Assembly (NCBI GenBank): GCA_017428155.1
Contig: JAFRRJ010000040.1
Coordinates: 124,001-188,000 of the forward strand
From: Clostridiales bacterium
GTDB taxonomy: Bacteria > Bacillota > Clostridia > Saccharofermentanales > Saccharofermentanaceae
Length of the DNA stretch: 64,000 nt
Reading direction: 5' to 3'
Shown here: positions 10,932-19,163 of the stretch, in pieces
Numbering within the stretch: position 1 is the first letter of the stretch
Layout of the letters: each line of letters begins with the position of its first letter
Notes under the pieces: model-generated
What the model was told of the DNA's origin: nothing
The model's input: only the letters and a program-made list of their open reading frames with translations
Databases searched by the model: none
Made by a program: the position numbers and the translations under genes

Positions 10932-13900
10932 TCAAGCACCGACTTTTGTTGCTTCTTTGAACGCTTCGTATACCGCCTGCTCTTTGTCAATGCCCTGCTC
11001 TTCGTACTTAGCGATCAGGGTGAGCATCTTGCGGTAATCTGTCGGTATGATCTTCTTGAAGCTTGCGACATACTTGTCAAAATCTTGAAGTATATCCTTT
11101 GCCTTGGAAGATCCTGTTGCCTGCTCGTAATCAGTCAGGATTGCCTTAAGCTCATTCTTATCTGCGTCTTCTGTAAGTTCACTCATCTCTACAAGTGCCT
11201 TGTTGATCTTTGTATAGAGAGTGTGATGTTCATCTAATACGTAAGCAATTCCGCCGCTCATTCCTGCTGCGAAGTTCTTTCCGACTTCACCCAGGATGAC
11301 TGCCTTGCCGCCTGTCATATATTCAAGTCCGTGGTCGCCCGTTCCTTCACAAACACCTGTCGCACCGGAATTCCTGATCATGAAACGCTCGCCTGCGACT
11401 CCGCAGATATAAGCCTTTCCGCCTGTTGCTCCGTAAAGTGCAACGTTTCCGACGATGATGTTCTTTGAAGCTTCAAAACCTGAATTCTCATAAGGCTTCA
11501 AGACGAGCTTTCCTCCCGACAGCCCCTTGCCGAATCCGTCATTCGCATCGCCCGTGAGCTTTAATGTCAGACCCTTCGGAATAAACGCTCCGAAGCTCTG
11601 TCCGCCGCCGCCCGTGAGTTCAACGGTAACGCTGTCGTCGGCAAGGTTGCTGCCGAATCTGGAGGTTATCTCCGAACCTAAGATAGTTCCTACTGCTCTG
11701 TCGGTACTCGATACCTTAACGTCGTCGATCCTGATCGAACCCTTCTTAAGGCCTTTCGCGAGTTCAGGGAGGAATACTCTCTCGTCAACCGTCTTTTCGA
11801 GCTCGAAATCGAAAACGTGATCAGGCTCGAAATGACGTACTTCGGAATCCGCATAGGACGGATCGATTATCGTTGCGAGGGAGACCATCTCGGCTCTCTT
11901 AGTTATCTGCTTTTCCTTAACCTTGAGGAGATCTGATCTTCCGACCATCTCGTTCAAAGTACTGAAACCTAACTCTGCCATGATCTCTCTTAATTCTTCA
12001 GCGATGAAGAGCATGAAGTTCATGACGTGCTCGGGCTTGCCCTTGAATCTCTTTCTCAATTCCTCGTTCTGGCATGCGATGCCGAAGGGGCATGTATCCT
12101 TGTTGCAGACTCTCATCATCATGCATCCCATGGATACCAGCGGTGCAGTAGCAAAACCGAATTCTTCCGCACCTAAGAGTGCTGCGATGGCTACGTCTCT
12201 TCCGCTCATCAACTTGCCGTCGGTCTCAACTGCGACTCTTCCGCGAAGGCCGCTCTCGATCAGCGCCTGATGGGTCTCTGCGAGTCCTAATTCCCAGGGG
12301 AGTCCCGCATTATGGATCGAACTTGCCGGAGCTGCTCCGGTACCGCCGTCGTATCCCGAGATGAGTATTACCTGTGCGCCTGCTTTCGCAACGCCGCATG
12401 CAATCGTTCCTACGCCGGCTTCGGATACGAGTTTTACTGATATCCTTGCCTTGCGGTTAGCATTCTTGAGGTCATAGATCAGTTGTGCCAGATCCTCGAT
12501 CGAATAGATATCGTGATGAGGCGGAGGAGAGATAAGAGCAACACCGGGTGTTGAATATCTTCTCTCTGCGATCCAGGGATAGACCTTCTTGCCGGGCAGG
12601 TGTCCGCCCTCACCGGGCTTAGCGCCCTGAGCCATCTTGATCTGGATCTCTTCGGCGCTGTTTAAGTATTCGCTCGTAACGCCGAATCTTCCTGATGCGA
12701 CCTGCTTGATCTTGGAGTTCTTCTCCGTACCGAATCTCTCGGGGGACTCACCGCCCTCACCAGTATTGGACTTGCCGCCCAGACGGTTCATTGCGATGGC
12801 CATGCACTCGTGAGCTTCCTTGGAGATCGAACCGTAAGACATAGCTCCGGTCTTGAATCTCTTGACGATCTCGGATGCAGGCTCGACCTCTTCGATCGGG
12901 ATTGAATTACCTGTCTTCTTGAACGCAAGGAGTCCTCTTAATGTATGAGGCTTCTCATTATCCACGATTGCCGTATATTCCTTGAAGAGCTCGTAAGAAC
13001 CTTCTCTTACTGCCTTCTGGAGGGCAACGATCGTCTTGGGATTATAGAGATGGTCTTCTTTGTCATCACCGCTTCTTAAGTTATGGAAGCCCGTGCTGTC
13101 CAGAGTCTCATCGTTTTCGAGGCCCATGGGATCGAAAGCTTTATCATGTCTGAACAGGATTCCTTCGGAGATCTCTTCGAGGCCGATGCCTCCGACACGG
13201 CTTACGATACCCGTAAAGTATTTATCTACTACTTCCTTGCAGATTCCGACTGCTTCGAAGATCTTTGCGGACTGATAAGACTGCAGTGTAGAGATACCCA
13301 TTTTCGCGCTCGTCTTAACGATGCCATGTAAGATAGCGTAGTTGTAATCATCGATTGCCGTGTGGTAATCCTTATCGAGGATTCCCTTGTCGATCATCTC
13401 TGCGATACACTCATGTGCAAGGTAAGGATTGATAGCACGTGCACCGAAGCCAAGAAGTGTTGCCATCTGGTGTACGTCTCTGGGCTCGCCGCTCTCGATG
13501 ATGAGGGAAACAGCCGTTCTCTTTCTTGTCTGTACCAGGTGCTGCTCTACTGCGGATACAGCGAGGAGTGAAGGGATCGCAACGTGGTTCTCATCGATGC
13601 CTCTGTCTGAGAGGATGATGATGTTGGCGCCCTTTGCACATGTTCTGTCTACAGTGATCAGGAGCTGGTCCAGAGCCTTCTCGAGCGGAGTATTCTTATA
13701 GTAAAGAATAGATACTGTAGCTGCCTTGAAGCCGGGCTGGTCCAGAGACTTGATCTTAACCAAGTCAACGCCTGTGAGGATCGGGTTATTTACTTCCAAT
13801 ACTCTGCAGTTGCCGCTCTTCTCTTCAAGAAGGTTACCGTCAGAACCGATATATACTGTCGTATCCGTAACGATCTCTTCTCTGATGGAATCGATCGGCG

Positions 13901-15473
13901 GGTTTGTAACCTGTGCGAAGAGCTGCTTGAAGAACGAGAACAGAAGCTGATGCTTCTCTGAAAGAACTGCGAGCGGGATATCCGTACCCATTGATGCAGT
14001 TGCCTCGACCTTGTTAGTAGCCATCGGCAGGATCTCATTCTTAACGTCTTCGAATGTATAACCGAAGACCTTATAGAGCTTGTTTCTCATCTCCTGTGTG
14101 TGAACCGGGATCTTCTTGTTGGGGATCTTGAGTTCGGAAAGATGCAGGAGGTTCAATGCGAGCCACTCACCGTAAGGGTGCTTTTCAGAATAGTACTTCT
14201 TGCACTCTTCGTCAGAGATCAGTCTTCCGCTCTCCGTGTCGATCAGGAGGATACGGCCGGGCTGTAATCTGGACTTCTTTACGATATGCTCAGGCTCTAT
14301 GTCGAGTACGCCTACTTCGGATGACAGGATAAGTCTGTTGTCGTCCGTGATGTAATATCTTGAAGGTCTTAAACCATTGCGGTCGAGCGTTGCGCCTGCG
14401 ATGACGCCATCCGTGAAGAGGATAGCTGCAGGACCGTCCCAGGGTTCCATCATGGTTGCATAGTAGTGATAAAAATCTTTCTTCTCCTGCTCCATGTAAG
14501 GATCGTTCTTCCAGGGCTCCGGAATCATCATCATGACTGCCAGAGGAAGCGGGATGCCGTTCATCATGAAGAACTCCAATGTATTGTCGAGCATAGCCGA
14601 GTCAGAGCCTGTCTTGTGGATGATCGGGAAGATCTTGTCGACATCATTCTCGAGCTTCTCGCTGTACAGAGTCTCTTCACGTGCGAGCATTCTGTCGAAG
14701 TTACCTCTTATCGTGTTGATCTCGCCGTTATGCGCGATCATGCGGTAAGGGTGTGCTCTTTCCCATGAAGGTGTCGTGTTGGTCGAGAATCTTGAGTGGA
14801 CCATTGCGATAGCCGTCTCATAGTCCTTGCTCTGGAGATCTTTATAGAAATTGCGGAGCTGTCCTACTAAGAACATTCCTTTATATACGATAGTTCTTGA
14901 AGATAAAGAAGTTATATATGTCTCATCCGTGCTCTGCTCGAACTCTCTTCTTGCAACATAGAGCATACGCTCAAAGGCAAGACCCTTCGCGCAGTCTGCC
15001 GGACGCTCAACGAAGCACTGTAAGATAACGGGCATAGCGTCTCTTGCAACCTTGCCGAGGATATCAGGATCTGTGGGAACCTCTCTCCAGCCGATGACAC
15101 TGAGGCCGTTCTTCTCGCAGATGATCTTGAACATGCGCATTGCGAGAGTTCTCTTTTTCGCGTCCTGAGGGAGGAAGAACATTCCGACAGCATAATCGCC
15201 TTCGTCTTTTACTTCGATTCCGGATTCTTTTGCCGCCTTCGCGAAAAACTTGTGTGATACCTGTACGAGGATACCTACACCGTCGCCTACCTCACCGGTA
15301 GCGTCCTTGCCTGCTCTGTGCTCGAGCTTCTCAACAATGGACAATGCGTCATTAAGGGTACGGTATTCTTTTTTACCATCGATATTAACTACTAAGCCGA
15401 TTCCGCAAGCATCGTGCTCTTCTTGCATTTCCCTGTAGCATTCATTGATGTACTTTTCTTCGTAAGGTCTCAT
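10932..15473 (-). CDS. gltB: Glutamate synthase large subunit (GOGAT)
   Basis: A 1,513-residue protein, normal for bacterial GltB. It transfers the amide of glutamine to 2-oxoglutarate, yielding two glutamates. The N-terminal class II amidotransferase domain begins after a short propeptide at the nucleophile in EHDACGIGLV. The FMN-binding TIM barrel contains KSNTGEGGE and PPPHHDIYSIEDLAQLI. Cysteines in CMMMRVCNKDTCPFGIAC bind the 3Fe-4S cluster. The C-terminal beta-helix domain has the glycine repeats GFGKGLSGGKLVL and YICGVAGERF. The frame extends to a GTG at 15485, but that codon sits inside the GGAGGAG ribosome binding site of the ATG at 15473, which I take as the start. First gene of the nitrogen operon and divergent from a LysR gene. 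Confidence 0.96.
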   Translation of the reverse strand: MRPYEEKYINECYREMQEEHDACGIGLVVNIDGKKEYRTLNDALSIVEKLEHRAGKDATGEVGDGVGILVQVSHKFFAKAAKESGIEVKDEGDYAVGMFFLPQDAKKRTLAMRMFKIICEKNGLSVIGWREVPTDPDILGKVARDAMPVILQCFVERPADCAKGLAFERMLYVARREFEQSTDETYITSLSSRTIVYKGMFLVGQLRNFYKDLQSKDYETAIAMVHSRFSTNTTPSWERAHPYRMIAHNGEINTIRGNFDRMLAREETLYSEKLENDVDKIFPIIHKTGSDSAMLDNTLEFFMMNGIPLPLAVMMMIPEPWKNDPYMEQEKKDFYHYYATMMEPWDGPAAILFTDGVIAGATLDRNGLRPSRYYITDDNRLILSSEVGVLDIEPEHIVKKSRLQPGRILLIDTESGRLISDEECKKYYSEKHPYGEWLALNLLHLSELKIPNKKIPVHTQEMRNKLYKVFGYTFEDVKNEILPMATNKVEATASMGTDIPLAVLSEKHQLLFSFFKQLFAQVTNPPIDSIREEIVTDTTVYIGSDGNLLEEKSGNCRVLEVNNPILTGVDLVKIKSLDQPGFKAATVSILYYKNTPLEKALDQLLITVDRTCAKGANIIILSDRGIDENHVAIPSLLAVSAVEQHLVQTRKRTAVSLIIESGEPRDVHQMATLLGFGARAINPYLAHECIAEMIDKGILDKDYHTAIDDYNYAILHGIVKTSAKMGISTLQSYQSAKIFEAVGICKEVVDKYFTGIVSRVGGIGLEEISEGILFRHDKAFDPMGLENDETLDSTGFHNLRSGDDKEDHLYNPKTIVALQKAVREGSYELFKEYTAIVDNEKPHTLRGLLAFKKTGNSIPIEEVEPASEIVKRFKTGAMSYGSISKEAHECMAIAMNRLGGKSNTGEGGESPERFGTEKNSKIKQVASGRFGVTSEYLNSAEEIQIKMAQGAKPGEGGHLPGKKVYPWIAERRYSTPGVALISPPPHHDIYSIEDLAQLIYDLKNANRKARISVKLVSEAGVGTIACGVAKAGAQVILISGYDGGTGAAPASSIHNAGLPWELGLAETHQALIESGLRGRVAVETDGKLMSGRDVAIAALLGAEEFGFATAPLVSMGCMMMRVCNKDTCPFGIACQNEELRKRFKGKPEHVMNFMLFIAEELREIMAELGFSTLNEMVGRSDLLKVKEKQITKRAEMVSLATIIDPSYADSEVRHFEPDHVFDFELEKTVDERVFLPELAKGLKKGSIRIDDVKVSSTDRAVGTILGSEITSRFGSNLADDSVTVELTGGGGQSFGAFIPKGLTLKLTGDANDGFGKGLSGGKLVLKPYENSGFEASKNIIVGNVALYGATGGKAYICGVAGERFMIRNSGATGVCEGTGDHGLEYMTGGKAVILGEVGKNFAAGMSGGIAYVLDEHHTLYTKINKALVEMSELTEDADKNELKAILTDYEQATGSSKAKDILQDFDKYVASFKKIIPTDYRKMLTLIAKYEEQGIDKEQAVYEAFKEATKVGA

Positions 15474-15558
15474 ATTCTCCTCCACCCGTCCGGCTCCTCT
15501 ATTTTTCCACCACGAGAGGTTTTCGCTGCCGGATTCGAAATCATACTCAAAATGTATT

Positions 15559-15588
15559 GATATTCTTTTTCAATGCGTTTAGAATATC
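15559..15588. promoter_or_regulatory. Inverted repeat in the gltB-lysR intergenic region
   Basis: GATATTCT (15559-15566) and AGAATATC (15581-15588) form a perfect eight-base inverted repeat with a 14-base spacer, about 85 bases upstream of the gltB start. Position and symmetry suit a regulator site for gltB, possibly for the adjacent LysR protein. I could not assign a convincing gltB promoter in this AT-rich stretch. Confidence 0.4.
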
Positions 15589-15650
15589 GTTAATTGATTT
15601 CAAGAGAGATTGTATCTCCAAGAGCTCAAGAAATAAAATACATATAATAT

Positions 15651-15678
15651 TTGAATAACCATACCTTTGAGGTATGAT
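15651..15678 (+). promoter_or_regulatory. Promoter of the lysR gene
   Basis: TTGAAT (15651-15656), a 16-base spacer and TATGAT (15673-15678) lie 23 bases upstream of the start codon. Five of six bases match consensus in the -10 and four of six in the -35. A palindrome overlaps its -10 element. Confidence 0.65.
15660..15676. promoter_or_regulatory. LysR-type operator (T-N11-A) over the lysR -10 box
   Basis: The perfect inverted repeat CATACCT-TTG-AGGTATG has the ATAC-N7-GTAT form of the LysR-family consensus, with T15662 and A15674 spaced T-N11-A. It overlaps the -10 element of the lysR promoter, as expected for autorepression. The distance to gltB (about 190 bases) would also allow a role in divergent control. 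Confidence 0.6.
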
Positions 15679-15701
15679 AGAAAACCGGAGGAGGAAGCCA
15701 T

Positions 15702-16586
15702 ATGGATCTACGACAAATACGTTATTTCTTAACGGTTGCGGAAGAGCGCAATATCACGCGCGCGGCAGAACGTCTGCACTTATCACAGCCTCCGCTCTCA
15801 AGAGCTCTCATGGAACTTGAGGAAGAACTCGGCTGCACTCTCCTCATCCGCGGCAAGCGCCACGTCACCCTGACACCCGAAGGCCTCGCACTCAAGAGAA
15901 GAGGCGAACAGATCCTCGCACTTGCCGACATAACCAAGACCGAGATATCGGATGTAAAGAAAGGTATCAGCGGCACGCTTTATCTCGGCCATGTAGACAG
16001 TAACGGACCTTCCCTTGCCGCAGAATGGATCTCAAGCTTTAAAGAAGAATATCCTAATGTTACCTATAATCTCTGGTGCGGCACCGTGGACGACCTCACC
16101 TACAGAATGAAGTCCGGTCTCCTTGAGCTTGCCATCACGATGACGCCTCTTAACACGGAGCAGCTGGACGGCATAACAGTATACAGGGAGCCCTGGGCTG
16201 CAATAATCCCCGCAGCACATCCCCTCGCCGGCGGCAGGAAACAGACCGTCTCACTCAAGGAGCTTGCAGGAAACGATCTCATCATCTCATCAAGACACTC
16301 CAGAGAAGAGGAGATCCGCAGCTGGTTCGAGAACACGGGCAAGGAACCGCGCTTCATCGTAAAGACCGCCCACTCATCAAACGCTTCAAAGCTTGTCGAC
16401 AAGAATATCGGTATCGCGATCTTCCCCGCCTCAGTCGCAAAGAATATCTCTGCCGACTCAAACGTCGTCGTCAAGACGATCACTCCCGAAGTCAATGTCG
16501 ACTATGTCCTTTCCTGGGACAAGGAGAAGACGCCCAGTGCACTTGCACTGAAGTTCATCGACCACGTAAGAAATATGTATTCATAA
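15702..16586 (+). CDS. LysR-family transcriptional regulator, GltC-like by position
   Basis: A 294-residue LysR-type regulator of normal length. The N-terminal winged helix-turn-helix reads MDLRQIRYFLTVAEERNITRAAERLHLSQPPLSRAL (positions 1-36, split here only by the reader), and residues about 90-290 are the effector-binding LysR substrate domain with GTLYLGH and NIGIAIFPASV. The ribosome binding site is GGAGGAGG. It is divergently transcribed from gltB, the same arrangement as gltC and gltAB in Bacillus subtilis, so control of glutamate synthase is likely but inferred from position. The effector is unknown. A T-N11-A palindrome overlies its own promoter. The repeat at 16639-16668 may end its transcript. 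Confidence 0.9.
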   Translation: MDLRQIRYFLTVAEERNITRAAERLHLSQPPLSRALMELEEELGCTLLIRGKRHVTLTPEGLALKRRGEQILALADITKTEISDVKKGISGTLYLGHVDSNGPSLAAEWISSFKEEYPNVTYNLWCGTVDDLTYRMKSGLLELAITMTPLNTEQLDGITVYREPWAAIIPAAHPLAGGRKQTVSLKELAGNDLIISSRHSREEEIRSWFENTGKEPRFIVKTAHSSNASKLVDKNIGIAIFPASVAKNISADSNVVVKTITPEVNVDYVLSWDKEKTPSALALKFIDHVRNMYS

Positions 16587-16638
16587 GGACAGTTGCCAGG
16601 TAAATCAACAGGATAAGAGTAATGATTGGTTGAAAATT

Positions 16639-16668
16639 TAAGATTATGTTAATGAAGACATAATCTTA
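16639..16668. repeat. Perfect 11-base inverted repeat after the lysR gene
   Basis: TAAGATTATGT (16639-16649) and ACATAATCTTA (16658-16668) pair perfectly around an eight-base loop, 52 bases after the lysR stop. It lacks a following U-run on the plus strand. It may be a weak terminator or, with the palindrome at 16681-16694, an operator for the small gene at 16727. The rest of 16587-16726 shows nothing else. Confidence 0.45.
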
Positions 16669-16680
16669 CTGAAAGCCGCA

Positions 16681-16694
16681 CTGATTATAATCAG
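16681..16694. promoter_or_regulatory. 14-base perfect palindrome upstream of the zinc-ribbon gene
   Basis: CTGATTATAATCAG is its own reverse complement and contains TATAAT (16685-16690), a possible -10 element, 37 bases before the start codon of the small gene at 16727. A repressor bound here would occlude the promoter. No regulator is identified. Confidence 0.4.
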
Positions 16695-16726
16695 AATAAT
16701 AAATACTTATTTTTTGGAGACTGATT

Positions 16727-16888
16727 ATGTATAAGGTTTGTAAGAATTGCGGCAAACAGTTTGATCTGTCAGTAAAGAAATGCCCTGAGTGTGGCGGGAA
16801 GCTCAAAAAACAGTTCACAGAAGAAGAGTTAGAGGAAATCAAGAAGCAGAACGATGATTTTACTGCAATCAGCAATTTCATGTTCTAA
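16727..16888 (+). CDS. Small zinc-ribbon protein (53 residues)
   Basis: A 53-residue ORF beginning MYKVCKNCGKQFDLS. Two CxxC knuckles, CKNC at residues 5-8 and CPEC at 19-22, are spaced like a zinc ribbon. The C-terminal half is a charged helix (FTEEELEEIKKQNDD). The start has a GGAGA site seven bases upstream. Ribbons of this type bind zinc and often mediate nucleic-acid or protein contacts, but the partner is unknown. It is the first gene of the AT-richer accessory stretch and has two inverted repeats in its upstream region. Confidence 0.7.
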   Translation: MYKVCKNCGKQFDLSVKKCPECGGKLKKQFTEEELEEIKKQNDDFTAISNFMF

Positions 16889-17004
16889 TTCCAAATGACA
16901 AAACCGGACAACATTTATGCAAATAAAGCCGCTTTGCTCGGATGATATAATGATTTACGAAGGGATAATCATTAGACAGGATAATAGACAGTAAGGACGA
17001 CAAC

Positions 17005-17316
17005 ATGTTTGAAGAATTTAATGCTAAATATGAGGATTTCTGTTGGTACGAAATTACCAATGAACTATCTAAAAACAATATAGAAAAGCAGGCAAAACAG
17101 GAAATATGGCCTTCAAGCCCTCTTTACGCAATTATTGATAAACTGGAAGCTGTAGCAAAATCTGAAAGACAAGATGATGTTTTGTTTTTTGATGGTTCAA
17201 AATATTACGTTATTCATTTAGCATGGAATAAAGGGAATGGCTGTGGACCGCGATATAAAGCACTTCTTCCGAATGAATTATCCGAATATCTTGAGTGGTA
17301 TCAATTGAACGTTTAA
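17005..17316 (+). CDS. Hypothetical protein, 103 residues
   Basis: A soluble 103-residue protein starting MFEEFNAKYEDFCWYEI, with an AAGGA ribosome binding site. It has no signal peptide or membrane segment. It is rich in aromatic residues, with a block DVLFFDGSKYYVIHLAW followed by a C-terminal ELSEYLEWYQ. Size and composition recall polymorphic-toxin immunity proteins, but I recognise no family and no toxin is adjacent, so this is only a suggestion. It lies in the accessory stretch and is more AT-rich than the flanking core genes. Confidence 0.65.
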   Translation: MFEEFNAKYEDFCWYEITNELSKNNIEKQAKQEIWPSSPLYAIIDKLEAVAKSERQDDVLFFDGSKYYVIHLAWNKGNGCGPRYKALLPNELSEYLEWYQLNV

Positions 17317-17356
17317 TAATCAGCATATTGTTCTATCACAAAACAGGGGACAATAG

Positions 17357-18118
17357 ATGGAAAAGATAACAGTAGATGATGGGAAAGCTTTTGATTTCGG
17401 GAAGACTTCAAAAGCGTATGCGAAATATAGGGATATTTATCCTGAAGAAGTATTCGAAAAACTGAATGAGATCGGAGTCGGCGTGCAAGGCAGCAGATGG
17501 TTGGATCTGGGCACGGGAACCGGTGTAATACCGAGAGGCCTTGCCAAGTATGGCGCTGACATTGTTGCGACTGATATTTCAGAACAGCAAATAACAGAGG
17601 CCATTGCTCTTTCGAAGTATTCTTCCAATATCAAATACGAAGTTTTGGCAGCGGAAGATATTTCTTATCCGGAACACAGTTTTGATGCTGTTACGGCATG
17701 CCAGTGCTTCTGGTATTTTGATCCGAATACCGTTGTGCCTGTGATCAAGTCGCTGCTGAAGCCCGGTGGTATATTTTTGAAATTGTACATGAGCTACCTG
17801 AAGGAAGAATCAATCGCTCAGGATTCAAACAGCATTGTAAAGAGAATCAACGGCAATTGGAAAGGCGCCTCGCCGGCACTTCAGGATCTGAACACACACT
17901 ATTTCGAAGATCCGCATACGGAAACGATGCTGGTTGATATTCCTTTTACAAGAGAATCCTGGCATGGCCGTATGATGGCCAGCCGCGGTGTTATGGCATC
18001 AATGAATGCAAAACAGCTTGCACAGTTTGATGCGGAGCACAGAAAGATGCTTGAAGAGAAATATCCTGAGAGATTTACCGTCAGGCATAAGGTATTCTTT
18101 ACGTGGTATTACATGTAA
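17357..18118 (+). CDS. Class I SAM-dependent methyltransferase
   Basis: A 253-residue protein with the Rossmann methyltransferase fold. Motif I is WLDLGTGTGVIPRGLAKYG, followed by the acidic strand end VATDIS (ribose contact), motif II-like EVLAAEDISYPEHSFDAVTACQCFWYFD and motif III LKPGGIFLKLYM. It transfers a methyl group from S-adenosylmethionine; the substrate cannot be told from sequence. It resembles the small-molecule UbiE/Methyltransf_11 group more than nucleic-acid enzymes. The ribosome binding site is AGGGGAC. Spacing to neighbours is 40 bases upstream and 26 downstream. Confidence 0.88.
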   Translation: MEKITVDDGKAFDFGKTSKAYAKYRDIYPEEVFEKLNEIGVGVQGSRWLDLGTGTGVIPRGLAKYGADIVATDISEQQITEAIALSKYSSNIKYEVLAAEDISYPEHSFDAVTACQCFWYFDPNTVVPVIKSLLKPGGIFLKLYMSYLKEESIAQDSNSIVKRINGNWKGASPALQDLNTHYFEDPHTETMLVDIPFTRESWHGRMMASRGVMASMNAKQLAQFDAEHRKMLEEKYPERFTVRHKVFFTWYYM

Positions 18119-18144
18119 GTGATAGACGAGTCGAGGTATAACGA

Positions 18145-18312
18145 ATGAACGTAATTGTTATTAACGGCCCGATGGGTATCGGGAAAACAACTGTAGGGAC
18201 GTATATCGCGGATTCCAATCCCGGTACTGCCTTTATTGGCGGTGACTGGTGCATAAACCTGCATCCGTTTATCGTCAATAAGGAAACCAGAGATATGGTT
18301 ATAAATAGTTAA
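18145..18312 (+). pseudogene. Truncated P-loop nucleotide kinase remnant
   Basis: A 55-codon frame starting MNVIVINGPMGIGKTTVGTY contains a complete Walker A motif (GPMGIGKTT) and the segment GGDWCINLHPFIVNKETRDM, as at the N-terminus of AAA/shikimate-kinase-like proteins of roughly 170-190 residues. It then ends at TAA after VINS, and the Nudix gene begins 20 bases later. The lid and Walker B regions are absent, so the rest has been deleted. Expression as a short peptide is possible but it could not act as a kinase. Confidence 0.75.
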
Positions 18313-18332
18313 AGGAATGGAAGGCAATCAAT

Positions 18333-18785
18333 ATGGGACATAGTACTGAAAATGTTGAACTGACTGTTTTGTGCCTTATAGAGGACGGAAACAGAATATT
18401 AATGCAGAACAGAATTAAGGAAGACTGGAAAGGATATACATTGCCCGGAGGACATGTTGAACCCGGTGAATCGTTTGTAGACGCAGTTGTAAGGGAAATG
18501 AAAGAGGAAACCGGGCTGACCATTAGCAATCCTCATCTGGTCGGAATCAAACAGTTTCCTATCGAAAACGGACGATACATTGTCTTATTGTTTAAGTCTG
18601 CAGATTATTGCGGAGACCTTATTTCTTCCGATGAAGGAAAGATGGAATGGGTTGATGTCGATAAGCTTTCTGAAGGAAATGTTGTAGAGGATCTTCCCGA
18701 ACTTTTGAAAGTTATGAATGACCCCAACCTGAATGAGTTCCAATATACAATTGAAAACGGGGAATGGAATATTCATACAAAATAG
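18333..18785 (+). CDS. Nudix hydrolase (MutT-like)
   Basis: A 150-residue protein with a full Nudix box, GHVEPGESFVDAVVREMKEE followed by TGL, matching G-x5-E-x7-REUxEExGU with the catalytic glutamates present. The fold opens VELTVLCLIEDGNRILMQ, as in 8-oxo-dGTP diphosphatase-like proteins. It should hydrolyse a nucleoside diphosphate linked to another moiety; the substrate is not determined by these motifs. The ribosome binding site is AAGGAATGGAAGG, 20 bases after the kinase remnant. Confident in family, not in substrate. Confidence 0.9.
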   Translation: MGHSTENVELTVLCLIEDGNRILMQNRIKEDWKGYTLPGGHVEPGESFVDAVVREMKEETGLTISNPHLVGIKQFPIENGRYIVLLFKSADYCGDLISSDEGKMEWVDVDKLSEGNVVEDLPELLKVMNDPNLNEFQYTIENGEWNIHTK

Positions 18786-18859
18786 TTCTTTTATCGATTG
18801 GTTATGGATAATAATATAATCAGTTAATATGACCGAATAAATGCGAGATATGATGAATT

Positions 18860-19150
18860 ATGGATAATAGATGTGAGCAGCAGGAACTTATATAGATTAT
18901 TGGAGTTTTGGATTCCCTTAAATCGGATGCTCTAACAATTGAGGATGCTAACCGTTTATTGTTTGCGCCCAAAGAAGTAAAACGTCTGGAATCAGAAGGC
19001 TGTAGCAAGTTGATTATAGATTTGGTTTGGGAGTGTTGCGAATTGGAAAATATACAATCGTTAATTCCTGATAAACTTGAATCAAACATTATAAAACTGA
19101 AGGAGCGGGCAATAGAGTTACTTAAATCATATAACGATATAGGTTTATGA
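18860..19150 (+). pseudogene. DUF3969-like gene with an in-frame TAG
   Basis: One reading frame runs from ATG 18860 to TGA 19150 and is interrupted only by TAG at 18893-18895. Before it is MDNRCEQQELI; after it is IIGVLDSLKSDALTIEDANR and then a conserved-looking block LIIDLVWECCELENIQSLIP. The last part resembles, from memory, DUF3969 proteins of about 100 residues. A single substitution would restore the frame. Initiation at TTG 18908 would give an 80-residue product lacking the first strand or helix. TAG is a normal stop elsewhere in this window (33899-33901), so recoding is unlikely. I call it a recent nonsense pseudogene, with the short form as the alternative. Confidence 0.6.
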
Positions 19151-19163
19151 GGAATATAAAACA

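Noticed and set aside
10915..10935. TTG start for gltD at 10935
   Set aside because: ATG 10914 has a strong GGGAGGAA site and matches GltD N-termini.
15474..15485. GTG start for gltB at 15485
   Set aside because: The GTG lies within the GGAGGAG ribosome binding site that serves ATG 15473.
18893..18895. TAG as a recoded sense codon
   Set aside because: The GH3 gene uses TAG as its natural stop (33899-33901) and no other in-frame TAG was seen in conserved genes.
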